Positions 43,070 to 53,000 of a stretch of DNA of 64,000 nucleotides are shown one piece after another. The position numbers and the translations under genes were made by a program. Below the pieces are notes generated by a model, which ran no database searches, was not told the origin of the DNA, and worked only from the letters and a program-made list of their open reading frames with translations. Within the stretch, counting starts at the first letter, position 1, and each line of letters begins with the position of its first letter. Origin of the DNA: Pseudomonas sp. G2-4 (GTDB taxonomy: Bacteria > Pseudomonadota > Gammaproteobacteria > Pseudomonadales > Pseudomonadaceae); NCBI RefSeq assembly GCF_030064125.1, contig NZ_CP125957.1:1612001-1676000 (forward strand). Direction: 5' to 3'.

Positions 43070-45244
43070 TCAAACCGCCGCAGCCCCCACCCGTCCTTTA
43101 CGCAACGCATCGATGACCGCGTCCTTCGGCCCATCGGCCACAATCCGTCCGTTGTCCAGCACCACCAACCGGTCCACCAGGCTGAGCATCGAGGTGCGGT
43201 GGGTCACCAGCAGCACCGTCTTGCCCTGGACATGGGTGTGGAGTTTCTGCCGCAGGACGTCTTCACTGCTGTTGTCCATGGCACTGGTGGGCTCGTCCAG
43301 CAGCAGGATCGGTGGGTCGAGCAACAAGGCCCGCGCCAGCAGCACGGCTTGGCGCTGACCACCGGAGAGCAACTGGCCGCGCTCGCCCACCGGGCGGTCG
43401 AAACCTTGGGGATGCTGGCGGGCCAGTTCGGTGACCCCGGTCAACTCGGCCACTTCCAGCATGCGCGCGTCGCTGATGTAGCGGGCGCCGAGGGTGAGGT
43501 TGTCCCGCAGGCTGCCGGCCAGCAACGGCAGGTCGTGGGCGACGTAGCCGATCTGTTGGCGCAGGTCGGCGACGTCCAGTTGGCGCAGGTCCAGGCCGTC
43601 GAGCAGCAACTGGCCTTCCTCCGGCGCATAGAAGCCCATCACCAGCCGCGCCAGGGTACTTTTGCCCGAGCCACTGCGACCGATAATGCCTACCCGCTCA
43701 CCAGGCTTGAGGCTGAAGCTGATGTTGTCCAGCGCCGCAGCGTTCTGCCCGTTGTAGTGGAACGTCACGCCGTTGACGTCCAGCGCGCCCTGCAACTGGG
43801 TGCGATCCAACGGCCGCTGCTTGGCATCGCGCTCCTGGGGCAACGCCATCAAGGCATCGGTGCTGCGCATGGTGAGCTGGGCTTGCTGGTAGCGGGTGAT
43901 CAGCCCGGCGATCTGCCCCAGCGGAGCGAGCACTCGGCTGCCGAGCATGTAGGTCGCCACCAGCGCACCGACGCTGAGGTTGCCGGCGATGATGCTGTAG
44001 ACCCCGGCGACGATGGTCGCCATGCCAGCCAGTTGTTGCAGGAACAACGTGCCATTGGTCGCCAATGCGGAGAGGTTGCGTGCGTGGCTGTCCAGGCGGG
44101 TGAGGGCGCCGTGGGTGCTTTCCCACTGATGCTGGCGCTCGCTTTCGGCGCTGCAGGCCTTGAGGGTTTCCAGGCCACCGAGGGTTTCAATCAACAAAGC
44201 TTGGCGCTGGGCGCCGAGGGCCAGGCTTTTTTGCACGGTGTCGCGCAGGCGTGCCTGTATGATCATCGCGAAGGCAATGGTGAGCGGAAAAGCTATCACC
44301 GGAATCACCACCAGCCAGCCGCCCAGCAGGCCGATCACCACCAGCATCAGCACGGCGAAGGGCAGGTCGATCAGGCTGGTGAGGGTCACAGCGGTGAGGA
44401 ATTCCCGCAGGCCCTGGAAGTCGTGGATGCTCTGGGCAAATCCGCCGATGGTCACCGGTTTGGCCTTCATCGCCATGCCGGTGATGCGCTCGAACAGCGT
44501 GGCGGAAAGAATGATGTCGGTTTTCCTGCCGGCGGTGTCCAGCAGATGGGCGCGCACCACCCGCAGTACCAGTTCGAAGCCGGTGCCGATCAACAGCCCC
44601 ACGGCCAACACCCACAGCGTAGAGGTGGCTTGATTCGGCACCACGCGGTCGTAGGTCTGCATGACGAACAACGGCACCATCAGCCCCAGCAGGTTGATCA
44701 GGAAACTCGCCAGGATCGCGTCGCTGTACAGCCAGCGCGACAGTTTCAAGGTGTCGCGAAACCACGCCTCGACCCGCGGTATCAGAGGCGAGCGCAGGTC
44801 TTCGAGTTCATGGCGCGGCCGGGCGAACAACGCCTGGCCGCTATAGTCGGCGGTCAGCTCCTCGCGACTGACCCATTGCTCGCCGCCATCGGCTTCGCTC
44901 GGCAGGATCAGCGCCTTGCCGTCCTCGCCCCAGCGCCGCAACACTGCGCACCGGCCACCGGCCAGAATCAGCATCACCGGCAAGTTGAGCGGCGAGATGT
45001 CGCCCAGGTCGCGGCGCAGCAACCGCGCCTGCAAACCGGCCCGGGCCGCTGCACGAGGCAGCAGCTCCAGGCTCAGGCGTTGGTGCGCCATAGGAAGCCC
45101 GGCGCTGAGGCTGGCGCGGCTGACTGTCGCGCCATGGAGTTTGCAGAGGATCAATAGACCGTCGAGCAAAGGATCGTCGAAGTTCAGGCGCGGATCGGCG
45201 CCAAGGGTTGCGGGTTCCATGCTGGTCACATTGATCGTTCCCAT
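43070..45244 (-). CDS. type I secretion ABC transporter (LapB-like)
   Basis: A 724-residue permease/ATPase. The N-terminal C39-like domain (about 1-150) lacks a protease Cys motif, as in LapB/HlyB; six transmembrane helices span about 165-440; the nucleotide-binding domain has Walker A GRSGSGKST (about 521-529), the signature LSGGQRQ (about 624) and Walker B ILLLDEPT (about 645), then an H-loop His in THRTSM. It powers export of the divergent adhesin. The start is unusual: between the tolC stop and ATG 45244 there is only C7A7, with no ribosome site; ATG 45220 is an alternative start. Confidence 0.93.
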   Translation of the reverse strand: MGTINVTSMEPATLGADPRLNFDDPLLDGLLILCKLHGATVSRASLSAGLPMAHQRLSLELLPRAAARAGLQARLLRRDLGDISPLNLPVMLILAGGRCAVLRRWGEDGKALILPSEADGGEQWVSREELTADYSGQALFARPRHELEDLRSPLIPRVEAWFRDTLKLSRWLYSDAILASFLINLLGLMVPLFVMQTYDRVVPNQATSTLWVLAVGLLIGTGFELVLRVVRAHLLDTAGRKTDIILSATLFERITGMAMKAKPVTIGGFAQSIHDFQGLREFLTAVTLTSLIDLPFAVLMLVVIGLLGGWLVVIPVIAFPLTIAFAMIIQARLRDTVQKSLALGAQRQALLIETLGGLETLKACSAESERQHQWESTHGALTRLDSHARNLSALATNGTLFLQQLAGMATIVAGVYSIIAGNLSVGALVATYMLGSRVLAPLGQIAGLITRYQQAQLTMRSTDALMALPQERDAKQRPLDRTQLQGALDVNGVTFHYNGQNAAALDNISFSLKPGERVGIIGRSGSGKSTLARLVMGFYAPEEGQLLLDGLDLRQLDVADLRQQIGYVAHDLPLLAGSLRDNLTLGARYISDARMLEVAELTGVTELARQHPQGFDRPVGERGQLLSGGQRQAVLLARALLLDPPILLLDEPTSAMDNSSEDVLRQKLHTHVQGKTVLLVTHRTSMLSLVDRLVVLDNGRIVADGPKDAVIDALRKGRVGAAAV

Positions 45245-45258
45245 TTTTTTTGGGGGGG

Positions 45259-46617
45259 CTACTTCAGTTCGGGCAGCCGTGCGTCGCTTTTGACTTCGGT
45301 CTGGGCGACCGCGTCGGCCGGCAGCACTATCCGTTGTTTACTCAGGAGCTGACCCATGTTCGCCAGCACCCGGTACATCGAGTACTCCTCGGTGTACCGC
45401 ACCTCGGTGTAGCGACGGTTGGCGTTGTACAGCTCGTTTTCGCTGTCGAGCACATCGAGCAAGGTCCGCTGGCCGAGCCCGAACTGATCCTGATACGCGG
45501 CGCGCACGCGAGAGGTGGTGTCGGCATATTCGCGGGCGGTGGGCGTCTGTTTGCGGGCGTTGGTCATCGCGTTCCAGGCCAGGCGCGTGTCTTCATTGAG
45601 CTGGCGCAGGGCGTTGTTGCGAATGTCCATGGCCTGGTTGATCTGGTGGGCATTGGACGCCAGCCGGGCTTTGTCGCTGCCGCCGCGGAACAGGTTGTAG
45701 TTCATCACCACACCGACACGCCAGTTGTTGTCGTGACCTTCTTCTCCGCCGATGTTGTTGTTGGCGCCCACGGCCGCCTCGGCATCGAAGCGTGGGTAAA
45801 ACGGCGACTTGGCCACTTCGTACTGGCTTTCGGCGGACTGTATGTCGGCTTGGGCCGACTTCAGGTACGGGTTGTTATCCACCATGCTTTGCTGGGCTGC
45901 GCGCAGGTCGGTCGGCATTTCGCCTTTGGTCGAGGGCGGCGCTTCCAGCTCATCGGGCATGCGCCCGACCACGCTGTAGAAGTTCGCCTCGGCATCGGCC
46001 AGATCGACCTGGGCGGTATCGTAGTTGTTTTCCGCCAGGGCCCGACGGGCATTGGACTGATCGGAGTCGGCCGTACTGCCGACCCCGCGCTCGGTGCGCA
46101 GGCCGATCTGGTCGTTGACCCGCAGGTGCGCTTGCAGGTTGTTCTTGGCCAGGGTCACCAACTCGCGCCGCTTGAGCACTTCCAGGTAGACCTCGATGGT
46201 GCGCAGGGCCAGGTCCTGAGCGGTGCCCTGGGCGTAATAGGCCCGGGAGTTGACCACGCCTTTGGTGCGTTCCACTTCGTTGGCGGTGTTGAACCCGTCG
46301 AAGATCATCTGCCGCAGGCGCAGCTCCGATTGGGTGTAGGTGAGGATATTGGTGTGGTGGTTGCCCAAGGCCCGTGTGTTGGTGTTGTCGCTGTAGCCAC
46401 GACCGTAACCGGCATTCAAATCCACCGATGGGAAAAAGCCCCCTCTGGCGACTTTGACGTCCTCATTGGCCGACAGACGGCTGTCTACCCGTTGTGCCAG
46501 CTCCGGGTGAGTCGCAATGGTGCTCTGGATAGCTTCGGTCAAGGACATGGCCTGCGCCTGAGAAGAACAGGCCATGGCCAGCAAGACCGCGCTGCAGAGG
46601 GGGGTTAGAACGCGCAT
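45259..46617 (-). CDS. TolC-family outer-membrane channel (LapE-like)
   Basis: A 452-residue TolC-type protein: signal peptide ending QAQA (about residue 23), then alternating coiled-coil and strand segments in two repeats, including TERGVGSTADSDQSNARRALAENNYDTAQVDLADAE and QFGLGQRTLLDVLDSENELYNA (each given only as a landmark; positions about 185-220 and 395-417). It forms the outer-membrane exit for type I secretion. ATG 46617 is chosen since AGGAG is correctly spaced before it. First gene of the operon tolC-like, ABC, HlyD-like, divergent from the adhesin. Confidence 0.93.
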   Translation of the reverse strand: MRVLTPLCSAVLLAMACSSQAQAMSLTEAIQSTIATHPELAQRVDSRLSANEDVKVARGGFFPSVDLNAGYGRGYSDNTNTRALGNHHTNILTYTQSELRLRQMIFDGFNTANEVERTKGVVNSRAYYAQGTAQDLALRTIEVYLEVLKRRELVTLAKNNLQAHLRVNDQIGLRTERGVGSTADSDQSNARRALAENNYDTAQVDLADAEANFYSVVGRMPDELEAPPSTKGEMPTDLRAAQQSMVDNNPYLKSAQADIQSAESQYEVAKSPFYPRFDAEAAVGANNNIGGEEGHDNNWRVGVVMNYNLFRGGSDKARLASNAHQINQAMDIRNNALRQLNEDTRLAWNAMTNARKQTPTAREYADTTSRVRAAYQDQFGLGQRTLLDVLDSENELYNANRRYTEVRYTEEYSMYRVLANMGQLLSKQRIVLPADAVAQTEVKSDARLPELK

Positions 46618-46651
46618 GGGGTACATCTCCTGAGGTCTGTAGTATTTCGAT

Positions 46652-46668
46652 GTCGCCATAAAATTGAC
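46652..46668. promoter_or_regulatory. possible FleQ-like site near the tolC-like gene
   Basis: GTCGCCATAAAATTGAC carries GTC and GAC ends around an AT core, like the FleQ consensus GTCANTAAATTGAC, but with three extra bases between the ends. FleQ regulates lapA in related bacteria. Weak match. Confidence 0.3.
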
Positions 46669-46846
46669 GTATTAAAGATCAAAACCGTTTCAAGCTTGTA
46701 ACAACACAGCTAAGAACATTCTGCGCAGAACCTAAGAAGGATTTTTCATAAGGCTTATTCCAAAAAAAACTTATGTGCTTGGAAAAAACCGGCACATTGT
46801 TCAACGGGAAAGCCTTTGGATACGCGGCTTCTGACGGTTTTAAGGC

Positions 46847-46860
46847 GTCAATAAAAGTTC
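46847..46860. promoter_or_regulatory. possible FleQ-like half site
   Basis: GTCAATAAAAGTTC matches the first nine positions of the FleQ consensus, then diverges. Confidence 0.3.
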
Positions 46861-47071
46861 CATTCAAATTTTGAAACGTATGTGAAGAAGTGCTGAACGG
46901 ACAGGATGAGAGGCGATTCGGGGTGACGGTTTTTTGTCATTGCGGCGAATGGCTAGCACCTCTCACTGACACGAAAGCTGGCAGATTTTCCAGATTTTCG
47001 GGTTGCCGACCTGAGTACGAATTCTTCACCCAGACAGGTGCCGACTGCGGTTGGCAACGGAGGAAATGCAC

Positions 47072-50000
47072 ATGGCAGCGCTCATCGGTACCGTCAGCAA
47101 GGTGGTAGGGCAGGTTTTCGCAGAAGCGGCCGGTGGTCTGCGGCGACCTCTGGTGGAAGGTGATCGGCTCTATGCCGGCGAACACCTGATCACCGGGGCC
47201 GAGGGCGCGGTAGCGGTGCATTTGCAGAACGGTCAGGAGTTGACCCTGGGTCGCGGAAGCAACCTGACCCTGACCCCGCAGCTGCTCGCCAACCATGCGC
47301 CTCATGTCGACACACCTGAAGCGGTGACACCGAGTGACGCGCAACTGACCGATGTGCAAAAACTGCAACAAGCCATCGCCGCCGGTGCCGACCCGACCCA
47401 GACCGGCGAAGCCACGGCTGCGGGCCCCGAGGGCGGCAACCCCGGCGGGGTGGGTGGCGGACACAACTTCGTGTTGCTGGAAGAAGTCGGCGGGGAAGTC
47501 GATCCGCAGATTGGTTTCCCCACGGCGGGGTTCAATGGGATTCCTGAGTTTCCACCTCTAGAGCTGGCGGGTGATCCGGATAACAACGGCGACGATGGCG
47601 CGGTACCGCCCGAAACACCGGACAACCCCGTGACGCTCGATGGGGTCGATGTGGAGGGGGGCGAACTGACCACCCACGAGGCCAGCCTGGCCGACGGCAC
47701 CACCAGCAATCCGTCGGCGCTGGTGCAAAGTGGCACCTTCACGGTTTCTGCCCCCGATGGGCTGAGCAGCCTGAGCATCGGCGGCATCAGCGTGATCGCT
47801 GGCGGCGTGCCCGCAGGCTTTCCTCAAACCATTACCTCGGCGCTGGGCAACACGTTGACCATCACCGGCTACAACCCGGCCACCGGTGTGGTCAGCTACA
47901 GCTACACCCTGACGGACAATGAAACGCACCCTGCCGGCGGTGGGGCTAACAACATCACTGAACAGTTCCCGGTCGTGGCCGTCGACACCGATGGCGACAC
48001 CGCCACGGGTACCCTGGACGTCAACATCACCGACGACGTGCCCCAGGCAATCGACGACAGTCACGCCAGCACGGCATCGGAAACCCTCGTCACGCTCACC
48101 GGCAACGTATTGCCCAACGATCATCAAGGCGCGGACCGTATTCCTGTCGGGCCCGACAGCGGGCCGATCATTGGCGGGACTTTCACCGGCACCTACGGCA
48201 CCCTGGTGCTCAACCCCAACGGCACGTACACCTACACCCTGAACACCAGCGATCCACAATTTGTCGCGTTGCACGGCGGAGGAAGCGGCACCGAAACGTT
48301 CACCTACACCCTCACCGATGCCGACGGCGATACCAGCACCGCGAACCTGGTGCTGCAGGTCCACAACAACGACGATCCGGTAATCATCGACGGCCTCGAC
48401 ACCGAGGGCGGTGAGCTGTCATTGCAGGAGAAAAACCTCAGCGACGGCAGCAGCCCGGACGCACCGGCCCTGACCCAAAGCGGCACCTTTACCGTCACTG
48501 CGCTGGACGGTGTGCAGACCTTGAGCGTCGGCGGCATCAACGTGGTCAGCGGTGGCGTGGCGGCCGGTTTCCCTCAATCGATTACCACTGCACTCGGCAA
48601 CACGTTGACCATCACCGGCTTCAACGCCGCGACTGGCGTGGTGAGCTACAGCTACACGCTGCTGGACAACGAAGCTCATCCGAATGCCAGCGGCGCCAAC
48701 AGCCTGAGCGAACAGTTCGCCGTCGTCGTGACCGATGACAACGGCACCACCGCCAACGGCAACCTGGACGTGAACATCGTCGACGACTTGCCGAACGCCG
48801 TGGACGACAGCAACGCCGGTACCGCGTCGGAAACCAACCTCACCCTGACCGGCAGCGTGCTGACCAACGACACCCAAGGTGCGGACCAAGTCGCTTCAGG
48901 TCCCATCACCCCCGGCACGTTCACTGGCACTTACGGCACCCTGGTCCTCAACGCCGACGGCTCCTACACCTACACCCTCAACACCGCCGACGCCGACTTC
49001 AAAGGCCTGCACGGCGGTGGCAACGGCAGCGAAACGTTCACCTACACTCTGACCGATGCCGACGGCGACACCAGCACCGCAAACCTGGTGCTGCAGGTCC
49101 ACAACAACGACGATCCAGTGATCATCGACGGCCTCGACACCGAGGGCGGTGAGCTGTCATTGCAGGAGAAAAACCTCAGCGACGGCAGCAGCCCGGACGC
49201 ACCGGCCCTGACCCAAAGCGGCACCTTTACCGTGACTGCGCTGGACGGTGTGCAAACCCTGAGCGTCGGCGGTATCAACGTTGTCAGCGGTGGCGTGGCG
49301 GCCGGTTTCCCTCAATCGATTACCACTGCACTCGGCAACACGTTGACCATCACCGGCTTCAACGCCGCGACTGGCGTGGTGAGCTACAGCTACACGCTGC
49401 TGGACAACGAAGCTCATCCGAATGCCAGCGGTGCCAACAGCCTGAGCGAACAATTTGCCGTCGTCGTGACCGATGACAACGGCACCACCGCCAACGGCAA
49501 CCTGGACGTGAACATCGTCGATGACTTGCCGAACGCCGTGGACGACAGCAACGCCGGTACCGCGTCGGAAACCAACCTGACCCTGACCGGCAGCGTGCTG
49601 ACCAACGACACCCAAGGTGCGGACCAAGTCGCTTCAGGCCCCATCACCCCCGGCACGTTCACCGGCACCTACGGCACCTTGGTGCTCAACGCCGACGGCT
49701 CCTACACCTACACCCTCAACACCGCCGACGCCGACTTCAAAGGCCTGCACGGCGGTGGCAACGGCAGCGAAACCTTCACCTACACCCTCACCGATGCCGA
49801 CGGCGATACCAGCACCGCGAACCTGGTGCTGCAGGTCCACAACAACGACGATCCAGTGATCATCGACGGCCTCGACACTGAAGGTGGAGAGCTGACGCTC
49901 CAGGAGAAAAACCTCAGCGACGGCACCAGCCCGGACGCACCGGCCCTGACCCAAAGCGGCACCTTTACCGTGACTGCGTTGGACGGTGTACAGACCCTGA

Positions 50001-53000
50001 GCGTTGGCGGTATCAACGTGGTCAGCGGTGGCGTGGCGGCCGGTTTCCCTCAATCGATTACCACTGCACTCGGCAACACGTTGACCATCACCGGCTTCAA
50101 CGCCGCGACTGGCGTGGTGAGCTACAGCTACACGCTGCTGGACAACGAAGCTCATCCGAATGCCAGCGGTGCCAACAGCCTGAGCGAACAATTTGCCGTC
50201 GTCGTGACCGATGACAACGGCACCACCGCCAACGGCAACCTGGACGTGAACATCGTCGATGACTTGCCGAACGCCGTGGACGACAGCAACGCCGGTACCG
50301 CGTCGGAAACCAACCTGACCCTGACCGGCAGCGTGCTGACCAACGACACCCAAGGTGCGGACCAAGTCGCTTCAGGTCCCATCACCCCCGGCACGTTCAC
50401 TGGCACTTACGGCACCCTGGTCCTCAACGCCGACGGCTCCTACACCTACACCCTCAACACCGCCGACGCCGACTTCAAAGGCCTGCACGGCGGTGGCAAC
50501 GGCAGCGAAACGTTCACCTACACTCTGACCGATGCCGACGGCGATACCAGCACCGCAAACCTGGTGCTGCACGTCCACAACAACGACGATCCAGTGGTTA
50601 TCGACGGCCTCGACACTGAAGGTGGAGAGCTGACGCTCCAGGAGAAAAACCTCAGCGACGGCAGCAGCCCGGACGCACCGGCCCTGACCCAAAGCGGCAC
50701 CTTTACCGTCACTGCGCTGGACGGTGTACAGACCTTGAGCGTCGGCGGCATCAACGTGGTCAGCGGTGGCGTGGCGGCCGGTTTCCCTCAATCGATTACC
50801 ACCGCGCTGGGCAACACCTTGACCATCACCGGCTTCAACGCCGCGACTGGCGTGGTGAGCTACAGCTACACCTTGCTGGACAACGAAGCTCATCCGAATG
50901 CCAGCGGTGCGAACAGCCTGAGCGAACAATTTGCCGTCGTCGTGACCGATGACAACGGCACCACCGCCAACGGCAACCTGGACGTGAACATCGTCGATGA
51001 CTTGCCCACTGCTCATGCCGATTCCGCTTCGGTGGATGAGGGCGGGACGGTCAGTGGCAACGTCTTGAACAACGACGTGGGCGGCGCCGATGGGCCCGCC
51101 GCGAGCGGTGCGGTGATCGGCGTACGCGCCGGCGACGACACCTCGACCCCGGCGGTGGGCGGCCTCAACACTCAGATCAACGGGGCCTACGGCTACCTGA
51201 CCCTGGATGCCAACGGCAACGCCGTCTACCACAGCAATCCGAACACCGTCAGCGCCCCCGGTGCCACCGATGTGTTCACCTACACCGTGCGCGATGCCGA
51301 CGGTGATGAAAGCACCACCACCATCACCATCGATGTCCATGAAAGCTGCCTCGTCGCCGCGTCCGACCAGGAAATCAGCGTTTACGAAAAGGCCCTCGAC
51401 CTGAACCAGGACGGCCAGGACCTGGCGCCCGGCACCGTCATCGGCAGCGCCCCGAATAGCACCAGCGAAACCGCCACGGGTAGTCTGGTGGGCTCGGTCA
51501 GTGGTGCCGTCGGTGCCGTGACTTTTGCCCTGGTGGGCAATGCCACCGGTGCCTACGGCCAGCTATTGCTTCATCCTGACGGGTCCTACACTTACACCTT
51601 GACCTCGCCGGCCACGACCGCACCCGCCGCCAACGACGGGCCGAACGTGTTGAGCGAAAGTTTCACCTATCAGGCCACGGACTCCCTGGGCAATACCGTC
51701 ACCAATACCATCGTCATCGAGATCGTCGACGATGTGCCCAAGGCTCATTGTGATACCGCTTCGGTGGTGGAGGGCGGGACGGTCAGCGGCAATGTGCTGG
51801 ACAACGACGTACTCGGCGCCGACGGCGGTGCAGTCATCGGTGTGCGCGCCGGCAACGACACGTCGAACCCCGCCACTGGCGGTCTCAACAGCCAGATCAA
51901 CGGCACCTACGGCTACCTGACCCTGGACGCCAACGGCAATGCCGTTTACCACAGCAACCCGGATTCAGTCGGCGCGCCGGGCGCCACGGATGTGTTTACC
52001 TACACGGTGCGCGATGCCGACGGTGACGAGAGCACCACGACCATCACCATTGACGTGCACAACAGCTGCCTGGTTGCCAATCCCGATCAGGACATTGCCG
52101 TCTACGAAAAAGCCTTGGATCTTAACCAGGATGGCCAGGATCTGGCCCCCGGCACCGTCACGGGCAGTGACCCGGGCGCCACCAGCGAAACCGCCACCGG
52201 CAGTCTTGTCGGTTCGGTGACCGGTGCTACTGGCGCAGTGACCTTCAGCCTGGTGGGCAATGCCACGGGCGCTTACGGTCAGCTATCACTCCACCCCGAT
52301 GGCTCGTACACCTACACGCTGACCTCGCCCGCCACGACGACGCCCCATGCCAACGACGGCCCGAACGTCCTGGGTGAAAGCTTTACCTATCAAGCGACGG
52401 ATGCCTTGGGCAACAGCGTCACCGGCAACCTGGTGGTGAGCATCGTCGACGACGTGCCCAAAGCCGTCGCGTCCGAGCGTTCGGTGACGGCGGTGGAGAT
52501 CGATTCGAACCTGCTGATCGTGCTCGACGTGTCCGGCAGCATGAAAGACGATTCCGGCGTGCCGGGGCTCTCGCGTATGGATCTGGCCAAACAGGCGATC
52601 AGTGCCTTGCTCGACAAATACGACGACATGGGCGACGTCAAAGTCCAGCTGGTGACCTTCAGCGGCAGTGCCACCGACCAGAGCGCCGTGTGGGTGGACG
52701 TGGCAACTGCCAAGACGCTGATCGCCGCGCTGAACGCGCACGGTGACACCAACTACGATGCGGCCGTGGCGATGGCCAAGACTGCGTTCGCAACCCCCGG
52801 ACAACTGACCGGCGCCCAGAACATTGGTTATTTTTTCTCCGATGGCAAGCCGACCTTGGGCGAAATCGGCTCGGCGGACGAGGTCGCGTGGAAAGCCTTT
52901 CTCGATGCCAACAGCATCAAGAATTACGCCGTCGGCCTGGGCAGCGGCGCCAGAAACGTCAATCTCGACCCGTTGGCCTATGACGGCAGCACCCACACCA

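Larger units (their letters stand above)
46618..47071. other. divergent regulatory region between the secretion operon and its adhesin
   Basis: A 454-base AT-richer gap. Two FleQ-box-like sites were noted (46652-46668 and 46847-46860). No gene or repeat is supported here. Confidence 0.6.

Noticed and set aside
42980..45157. Very long plus-strand frame (725 codons) opposite the ABC transporter gene
   Set aside because: It is the mirror of a clearly functional minus-strand gene; its translation is rich in His, Gln and Arg with no domain, as expected of antisense frames in GC-rich DNA.
48371..51008. Regular repeats that might suggest a CRISPR array or satellite
   Set aside because: The 738-base period is in frame, and units encode adhesin domains.
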